From: Agriotes lineatus | Lineage: Eukaryota; Arthropoda; Insecta; Coleoptera; Elateridae | DNA: 64,000 bases | Direction: 5' to 3' | Assembly: GCA_940337035.1 (NCBI GenBank) | Contig: OW679202.1 | Span: forward strand, 22,645,224-22,709,223 | Notes under the pieces: generated by a model | Told to the model about the DNA's origin: nothing | The model's input: only the letters and a program-made list of their open reading frames with translations | Databases searched by the model: none | Shown here: positions 56,653-64,000 of the stretch, piece by piece | Numbering within the stretch: position 1 is the first letter of the stretch | Layout: each line of letters begins with the position of its first letter | Translations under genes and position numbers: made by a program

Positions 56653-57398
56653 CATGGGCGCCGTTACATAGGGGCAAGGAGGGGCGCTTGCCCCCTGGAT
56701 TTTTTCCAAAAATAACAAAAATACAAAACAATATTTAGATTTCCGTTTCTTGACACCTTTAAGAGCCGACAGATGTTGGGTTTTCTTGTGTCTAGGCACG
56801 TTGTCGAAATAAATCAAATTGCTCGCCAAATCCCAGTGCACCTGCACGGAATTTTTGCAAATATTTTAAATAAGTGCATCACTTATCTCAAGTTAGTCTT
56901 ATTCACTCTCTGGTTGAGTTCCTACTGTTAGATTATTGTGTATCCTGGTTTAGATGGTTTTTTATTTGTGACTTCGATGCGTTCTATACGGTATTTTTGC
57001 ATCTTTTATTTGTTAATTAATTTTATGTCAGTATTATTGTGTATTGCTATTACTAACGCTTCACTATTTTGTGCGCTTCTATGCCCAAACCATAAGTTAA
57101 GATGTAGTAAAGAACGTAATGATTTTATTATTTCTAATATCTGAATGTACCGTGCTCGTGCAATTTTTACAAATAAAATGACCACTTTTTTTGATTTAGA
57201 TACACAAAACGTGTTGGTGTTCCAGGTATTTTTTCCAAACATTGTAACATTTGTTTTTAAATTTTTTAAAAATCTAATAGCATTTTTTAGGTGCGCATCA
57301 AGCGTTTCTGTTTTTAGACCCTCTGTGAATTTAATTGTCTTATCTCAATATTGAAAAAATATTGCCCCTCCCTGGTAAGATTTCTAACGGCGTCCATG
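56653..57398. mobile_element. hAT element with CATGGRCGCCGTTA ends
   Basis: Left end CATGGGCGCCGTTACATAGG, right end TAACGGCGTCCATG. The flanking octamers are identical: GACAGGTA at 56645-56652 and 57399-57406. GGGGCAAGGAGGGGCGC inside the left end and GCCCCTCCC inside the right end recall the GC runs of the 4427 MITE family. Inside, 57006-57242 on the minus strand may be an eroded hAT C-terminus (ALVIAIHNNTDIKLINK), but that is weak. 746 bases. Confidence 0.88.
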
Positions 57399-57659
57399 GA
57401 CAGGTATTTTTGTCGCGATTGTTTTGGGTGTCCTTGTACTGCTTTCCCTTGACGTTACGTGATCCGCGGACTGTATTTTTCGTTAATTATAGTACGTAAT
57501 TGCAATAGGCGGATTGTGTGTGGTCAGAATGAGTGCGTGAACCCTGCAAACTCAGCCCTCATGACTGAGTAAATTGCCTTCGTTGCCTAGCCCGAAGTCG
57601 CGTAATCCATGTTTTGTAGATATGCGAGCCATCCTTGATGTGCTTTCAAAATAAGAAAG

Positions 57660-57870
57660 TTCGGATTTGTATCTCGAAAATTATGAAATCTAAAATCGGA
57701 TTTGACCTCTTCTTTAAAAAGTATCTAAATAATGTCAAGATAGGTTTGTTCTGAGTGACATAATAATCAACGTACAAAAGAAACGAAAAACCAAAATTTT
57801 TGTTTTTTTATATACTCGAAAACTAAGGCGGCTAGGTCAAATTTCTTATTACTTTCTTTTATTTTGCAAA
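57660..57870. repeat. Third copy of modules C and B of the large inverted repeat
   Basis: AATTATGAAATCTAAAATCG, AAATAATGTCAAGATAGGTT, GTGACATAATAATCAACGTA and CGAAAACTAAGGCGGCTAGG correspond to 7030-7145 and 8760-8790. The two modules are adjacent here, whereas in 5134-8907 they are spaced apart. Confidence 0.55.
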
Positions 57871-59084
57871 ATAAAATATAGTAATCATGATTTTTTCGAA
57901 CTGGATATTTTGCGAAAATATTCGTTTTCGTGTCGTCTCATTCAGAAAAAGTAGTTTTTGAAGTGATGTCTGTCTGGCAGTCTGCAGGTCTATCAGAGTT
58001 CTCTCTACAGCTTCGACGGTTTCATCGACATGCCTCAAAATGTATATCTTCGTTTTTAATGTAAATTCCAGTGATTTTTGGTTAAAATCGGGTAACCTAA
58101 AGTGGTATGTACTTTACGCTTGTTTTTCCGTTTTCTATGAGATTTTTATAATTGTTTGATAAATATAAATTTCATAAGATATGTTATGGAATTATCAAGA
58201 ACTTTTGTTTACATTTTTTAGGAACTACAGTTTTGGACAAATCACAAAATTAAACTTCTAAAAAATTTTTCTCCAAGTCCAAAAATAATAGGAATATTTT
58301 TTAAACTGTTGTGTAGTACCTATGTAGTTATCTATAACGGTTGTTGTAAAAGTTGTTTTTTATTATAAGTATATATATAAGTAAATTATATGCACCTCCT
58401 ATAGTTTTAGAAATATCGTCATCCTCCACATCGTTGCCGGATCCTGCATATATTTGTTGATTTATATGCTTTAAAGATGCATGTCATTAATAATTTTGAG
58501 CAAAACAAGATTAACAGGGGGATATTGTATATTTTTAAAACTAATCGCCTAAGTTGGCAACCTGAAATTTAGAAGCATTGCGAAATATGAAAAACTTGAC
58601 CAAATTGTTAATTAGTCCCTGTCACCATAGATAAAAGTAGAATGGTATATTTAAAATTGAAGGAAATATAATATCAATTTCTGAATGTTGATGTCTGTGA
58701 ACACATATTAAAGGTTGTTGAGAAAAACCACTAAATTTTGTCGACCAGGTTATGACGGTCAGATTATTTGAGACTCAGTGTCGGATTAGCAACAGTCGAC
58801 TTTTTTCGTTGTCTGCACGATGGGTTGCTTTGGAGACTCCAAATTAAATGACTTGAAGTCATTCTCTTGCAGAGTTAGTAGTCCACAGGGTAAAGTATTC
58901 TAATATTTTTTCAACAAAAATTCATATCTAAGGGGTTTTGAGCACGCTGAAAAATTCAGCTTACCTTGATCGGTAGGGTAAGTTTCGGTAAATTCACAAT
59001 TTTAAACGATCCTAGTATGCGGGTATTTAATGGTGGAAATAATCTAAATAGGTAGCACAAGTCCCCTTAAGGTTCTGTATAGAA
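57871..59084. other. No feature recognised
   Basis: AT-rich. A GTCTGTCTGGCAGTCTGCAG run near 57966 is similar to module A. Nothing else assigned. Confidence 0.3.
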
Positions 59085-59480
59085 TATACACAGTGGGCCA
59101 TAAAAAACGTTACAGATTATATAACTTCCGTATATTCGTTAAGTCATGAATATTTTGAAACGATTATTATACCATCGAAAAGCTCAATCTTTGTAGATGA
59201 AAGTGAAACACTTTTACTCCTAAGAGGTATTACTAATTCAAAGTTGTGTGTGGTTAAATGGTGGCATGCAAAAAATCTGTTTTTGAACTTTTGGAAATAC
59301 AGCAATGATAACCAAAATTTTCTAAATAATTATTAAAAATGCTATTTAAAAGTATGGTTCAATATGCCCACCATTTTTGCTAACAATAACGTGCAATCGT
59401 CTTCGCCATTTCCCAATCGCAGAAGCTGTTTGCAGTGTTGGCTTCTAAGGCAGCTGATTCCAACACTCAATTATTGGTAG
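59085..59480 (-). pseudogene. Mariner-type element end with transposase C-terminus
   Basis: A terminus TATACACAGTGGGCCATAAA starts at 59085. On the minus strand at about 59346-59412 the translation is KWRRRLHVIVSKNGGHIEPY followed by F and a stop, matching the 'R-L-x-C-x-x-x-NGGHIE' C-terminus of mariner/IS630-type transposases in insects. Upstream blocks are not readable and the other end of the element was not found. A different family from the relic at 45955-46700, judged by the terminal residues. Confidence 0.5.
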
Positions 59481-62450
59481 GTACAATTTTTTCAGAACAA
59501 CAATGAAAACTAAAATGCTAGATACAACGTAACGTTGACCAAACAAATCAAACAAAAGTCTTTGCCCAGTAATATTGTTACAGATTTAATTTAACATTAA
59601 AGCCATGGTACGTTATTAAAAACTGGCATGACCTTTATTAAAGTGAAATAAAATCGAATTGAAACGTAATGTTACAAACAAGATATGTTTTTAATCTCCA
59701 AAGTGCAAGCATGTCGTTTTTCGAAGAAATATTTGGATTCACTGATTATTATTGAAAGTGCCAGTGTTAAATTTTGAACTTGTTTTGCCCCCTATGTATA
59801 AGGTATTTAGGTATAATCATTTCAAATTAACGCCCTGTATAAACGTATGCTGTACCTGCCTGCGCGTATCACTTTTGACTACGTGCCGGTTAGTTCTTAC
59901 TTTGTTCTTTGACTGATGGTAAGCACGAATTCCTAGGTTACATTGTTCTTTTATTGATTACGATATTGACACCATAAGTTAGCGCTACTAACAAGTGGTG
60001 GTCACTATCGCATTCTACACCCCTGTGCGTTCTAACGTCACTCATTTTAACAATCGAAGTTTGTCTTTGTATGACGTAGTCTATAATTGACCTTCAGCGA
60101 AATTGGTAACAATGGATAAAGGATAAAGACTGTGATAATCGACGCATGCGATATAGAACCATGGCTTTGTAAAAATACAATCTGTTAGCAAAGGTGACCG
60201 GAAATGCCACTCCATTCATCCAAATTTCCGGAAATTGCACAGAGCCGTAACCGAGGAGTTACGGTCGCAGTTGGCGTTTCGTGGATATTTAGGGTGGCTG
60301 GCGTTATTTAGAGATTCTGTTCTCATCGGGAAGTACCACCATGAAATCAGCAGCAAAAACTCAAAAGTGGAACGTGACTGAATCGCAAATTAGAATTTGC
60401 GTAATTCGAATGAATGCACGGTCCGGTTTTAGTCGCCTTTTTACATTTTTGGCCTGGCTTTAGGCAGAATTGCACTGTAATCTCATTCACATTCATAGTC
60501 GGCAATGGAATTCGAATTGAAATCAGAAAAATAAAAGCGCTAAGCGCGAAACCAGTTTGATTAAAAAATTTACCAAGATAATAACATTGCTGCAAATTCC
60601 TGGCATATCTGAAGAGGTGCAGCTTACCCCGATTGTTTTTAGGAAAACGTAGTTTTTAAATTTTAAAATAATAAATACGGAATTCGGCAATGGTCGGTTA
60701 TTAAGTATTTAAGATTCCTTGCTTTCTTTCTGCGCCCGTTATACTTACATCATTGAGCAAATGTTCTTCGAAGATGTTTTGAAATAAATTGCTTGGCATT
60801 TAGTTCCGAAAATGATAACTGCAAACCATAAAATACATAGATGAAGCTGCGATTTCTTAACTCATAAACACACACGTGTTATCTTTTGAACTATAAACTA
60901 AAACAGATAAAAACTGAATTTATGGCCGGTAGTCATAAATCTTGAAACTTAACAGAATTTGGTAAAAAATAATAAGCGGTGATTGCTAGGTTAATAAAAT
61001 TTTAACGGTTAGTGACAAATCAATCAACACATTTAGTAAATAATTAGTGAAAATCAATTTAAAAAGTTTTGTCTTTCTTTATTTTGTATTAATAGTTATT
61101 TTTTCCGTGACATATATTACATTCAACATTATTTTGCTAGCGACTAATTAATAAAAAAATACATATATCCAGAATTGTGTAAAAGTGGTTCTACAACATA
61201 ACTGGTGCTACTCTTTGGGCGCCATGAATTTCGTGCTGTTTCATAATTAGAAATTACACGATCTAAGCAATGACTGTTTAGTCGTCTAGTGCGGTAGTTT
61301 GCTGCCTACAAAAGGAAAAATATATTACTCCATAAATTCCTTTGAAAGTTGTAGAAACGACTTGATTTCCTCACTATCTTTAAGACTCGAAATGTTCAAG
61401 AGACAATCCAAACCTCCTTCAGTGCCAGGAAACCAATAGTGATAATAATAAAAACTGTTACACGTCCCTATACCTACTTTCGTGTATGTAGAGGGTAGTG
61501 TTTACCTAAATACAGAATATAAGGTAAATTTACGTAATTTTGTTTAGTATTTTTACCTTAGTGTCGACGACCATTCACGCCTTTCCGGAAGTGCAACGAA
61601 GGTTGTATGTGTATTGCATTACGCTCCACCTCATCCAAACACACAACACATTCGACAAACCTAAATTTAACGTTGAAACTAACTCAACTAATGAGTAAAG
61701 CTGATAATTATATGCACTCAAATATACGAAAATATGCGCATATATATATATGCATAAATTTTATGGAATATATGCACATAATATGCTCTATTTTTTTTAA
61801 AAATAAGTAGAAGTATTGTAAATAATGTAAATATTTTAATTATTTTGTATGAGTATATTTATTTCTCTTAATTTTTATTCAAAGACGTCATTCATTTTAA
61901 CGTTTGACTATATAAACATGGACTGCCAACTTCACGTTGTAAGCCAACATAAAATGAGATTTTTCCTAACCCCGCCAAAGTATTATTCACCCAACACTCG
62001 AAGTTCGACTCTTGGAATAGATTCGATGTTGGCTGATTCCGTATACATTAATTCTATGGGAAAAGTGGGGGTTGCTGGCAGGCTATGCTTATATAGTCAA
62101 AGATTTTAACTGAGACTTCCCCTTTCCTCTGCATATTTCGATATACGCACTGCACTCCAGTAGTGAAAGTAGATATCTCAGTTGCCCACAAAAATGTTGT
62201 TAATAAATTTAATAAAATAGTAAATTTTACAATAAATTCTCAAAAAGTTCATACAAATTATTGCTAAATATAACCAAACATGCAAAATCCAGAAAGTATG
62301 CTCAAAAACGTATAAATATGCAAAATGAAAATTGGCGGAAACGATTTGTTTTCATATAATTAGTATACATATGCAAAAAGTTTCGCCGGCATATCAATTA
62401 TACAAAATATGCATTTGCCATATAATATCAACTTTACTAATGAGTTCAAA
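59481..62450. other. Unassigned stretch
   Basis: No gene recognised. 60180-60330 is richer in G and C (GGAGTTACGGTCGCAGTTGG) and could be an old exon or promoter. 61690-61800 is dominated by ATATGCATAT-like repeats. Other parts are plain AT-rich DNA. Confidence 0.3.
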
Positions 62451-62454
62451 TCCA

Positions 62455-62550
62455 TTGCCACTCCAAGAAAATTCTTCGGTAGAGTCAGATTTAAACCCAC
62501 GTCCATTTAGTTGCTAAGCTATGCGCTTCCCATTCAACCACCCAAGTGTC
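62455..62550 (-). mobile_element. Possible tRNA-derived SINE head
   Basis: The minus strand has CTTGGGTGGTTGAATGGGAA (box A-like) and, about 35 bases on, GGGTTTAAATCTGACTC (box B-like), at tRNA spacing, followed by non-tRNA sequence with ATTTTCTTGGAGTGGCAATG. No second copy in this window to confirm it. Confidence 0.35.
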
Positions 62551-62699
62551 CATTGAGTTGCAACCGCAATTGGTTTTTAATTTGGCCAACATTAAGCCTT
62601 ATACGGGTAGTACGGTTATCATTAGCCAGCATATATCTTTTGAAATACGTAAGCTATAGAAACATTTCATGGGAGTAGTGTAATCCTAGAGGGGTCTGC

Positions 62700-63240
62700 C
62701 TCACTTTTGACCTTGAAGTTTTTCAAGGTCACGGGCGAGGTCATTGGCCTCACTGAGGTCACGTGGCACTTCCGGTTCCCACGGATGAATTTTTGGAGCT
62801 AAAGGTCTAATTTTGATTTTTTTACAAGATTCCCACGATGAATTTTGGGGTTAAAAGTCTAATTTTGAAATTTTTCTACGCTTATCAAAATTTTTCCTGA
62901 GTCATCGTCTGGGAATGCAGACTTGTCGAGACTTGCAGATGTAGGTGTCTGGTCGGATGTTATTGTCTACGCAATTGAACAATGAAGCCATTGTTTGAAA
63001 ATCTGCACGACTGTTAAAAAAATAATCGAATGGAGTCTTTGTTTAGAAATTTTTTGCTGAATCAGATAAACCGGATGTTATTGTCTGGAGCTTCAGACTT
63101 GTCCAGACTTGTTTGAGAAATGTGCAAGGCTGGTAAAAAAATTGAACAATGAAGTCATTGTTTGAAAAATCTGCACGACCGCTAAAACTAATTAAATGGA
63201 GTCTTTGTTTGGAAATTTTTGCTGATGCAGTTAATGACCT
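62700..63240. repeat. Tandem repeats, ~168-bp and ~55-bp units
   Basis: ATTGAACAATGAAG is found at about 62973 and 63141 with the same neighbours (TGTTTGAAAAATCTGCACGA, TGGAGTCTTTGTTT, TTTTTGCTGA), giving a period of about 168 bases and nearly two copies. Before it a shorter direct repeat (TTCCCACGGATGAATTTT and TTCCCACGATGAATTTTG) lies at 62776 and 62830. GGTCAAAAG/AAGGTCACGG motifs precede these. Confidence 0.65.
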
Positions 63241-63599
63241 CCATTATCAATATCTGGAGGATTTTGAGGTGATGATCTATAAAATTATCTTGGAATAAAT
63301 TTGGCAAGTACTACCGTCTGTTAGACGAATGTGGCAATATGCAACAATCAATCAATGTTTTCTATTCAAAGTGTGCTAAATAACTTAGAATTTTAAAATC
63401 ACCCAACGAAATCCGGATTCTATATTCCAAAATAAGAAAAAAAATCCTATACAGGACTTGATTAATGAGATACAGGCTGTTTAAAAAATATGTTTTGCAT
63501 GGAATAGTATTTTCAGTAAATAGAAATTAAATTTCATTATTTGGGAAGGATCCGACGTGTATTAATATGAACTTGTTTTTAATATTAGGAAGAATGGCA

Positions 63600-63720
63600 C
63601 CATAACTAAGGCCCCGATTTCTAGGCACTAAAGTTCATCAGTAGACAAGGTGATGGTATGGTCCATAACATCACCTTGTCTACTGGTGGACGCTGTGAAC
63701 TTGATAATACAATACCTACT
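63600..63720. repeat. Hairpin, possible MITE end
   Basis: AGTAGACAAGGTGATG and CATCACCTTGTCTACT are perfect inverse copies around a 12-base loop at about 63641-63685, with outer partial pairing AAGTTCA/TGAACTT. GGCCCCGATTTCTAGGCACT just before it resembles a MITE start seen in insects. No right terminus was found. 63241-63599 and 63721-64000 hold nothing that I can assign. Confidence 0.55.
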
Positions 63721-64000
63721 TGACGACGTACTGAAAAATATACAGTTATTGTCGATGCTAGCAGTAGGGAAGAAGAAGAAATCCTCTTCCTTAATTTCTT
63801 ATAAATAGTACAAATAGATGCTGTTCGTTTTCTAACATTTACAGCTGCAAACCTAGCTTGCTTTCGTCAAAGTGATAATTTTCTGTGCGATCCTAAACCC
63901 AGCAATAAATATTTCCTTCAGTAATAAACACCCTTTGAAAAGAATATATGTCACCCCTGGCGCTCGCAACGGAAAGGTCGTAATTTGTGTTTTTATAACA

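Noticed and set aside
62700..63240. CRISPR array
   Set aside because: Two long repeats of about 168 bases without regular spacers in a eukaryotic context; a tandem duplication.
1..64000. An undescribed gene system or operon-like cluster
   Set aside because: Every coding segment that I could identify is a decayed transposase or reverse transcriptase; no set of intact, co-oriented unknown genes is present.

Overview
The window looks like non-genic, AT-rich nuclear DNA from an arthropod, most likely an insect with a large, transposon-rich genome. Evidence: no prokaryotic gene density, no long intact reading frame, and remnants of element families typical of insects (piggyBac, hAT, mariner/Tc1, Mutator-like, pogo-type MITEs, Ty3/gypsy, an RTE-like LINE, Penelope-like elements, tRNA-derived SINEs). 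The order or species cannot be told from the sequence. I found no host protein-coding gene that I can name, no rRNA and no bona fide tRNA gene. Short open frames are nearly all fragments of transposases or reverse transcriptases, or chance frames.

Layout. 1-2.9 kb: end of a piggyBac element with its TTAA site, a Ty3/gypsy RNase H relic, and two tRNA-derived SINEs. 4.4-8.9 kb: hAT MITE pieces and a large composite inverted repeat (5134-8907) with a mariner-type foldback inside its right arm. 10.4 and 20.0 kb: two copies of one almost fully palindromic element. 14.1-21.6 kb: foldback MITE, Mutator-like (MULE) pseudogene, hAT element with perfect 8-bp target duplication, another foldback, and an RTE-like LINE broken up by a second MULE and a small MITE. 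23.8-27.9 kb: long-hairpin mariner-type MITE, Penelope-like remnant with a GIY-YIG endonuclease, pogo-like MITE, foldback, SINE. 28.5-32.8 kb: two non-autonomous hAT elements of one family in opposite orientation, a CpG-rich unique stretch between them, and a LINE RT fragment. 33.4-41.3 kb: a short hAT, a foldback carrying a complete but dead hAT, a hAT MITE, and another hAT transposase relic. 42-51 kb: mostly unassigned, with a mariner relic, a poly-G tract, a foldback and a dispersed repeat. 51.9-57.9 kb: a Penelope-like element split by a hAT that is itself split by a foldback and a SINE, then a further hAT. 58-64 kb: a mariner C-terminal relic, low-copy DNA, a tandem repeat and a hairpin.

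The strongest evidence is in target-site duplications: six hAT-type elements carry 8-bp direct repeats matching 8/8 or 7/8, and most foldbacks sit between TA dinucleotides. These set exact boundaries and give a relative order of insertion. The genes do not form a pathway; the window is a record of successive insertion, nesting and decay. I did not find a new biological system. The most distinctive property is the density of long, near-perfect foldbacks, several sharing a TACAGGG-like terminus.
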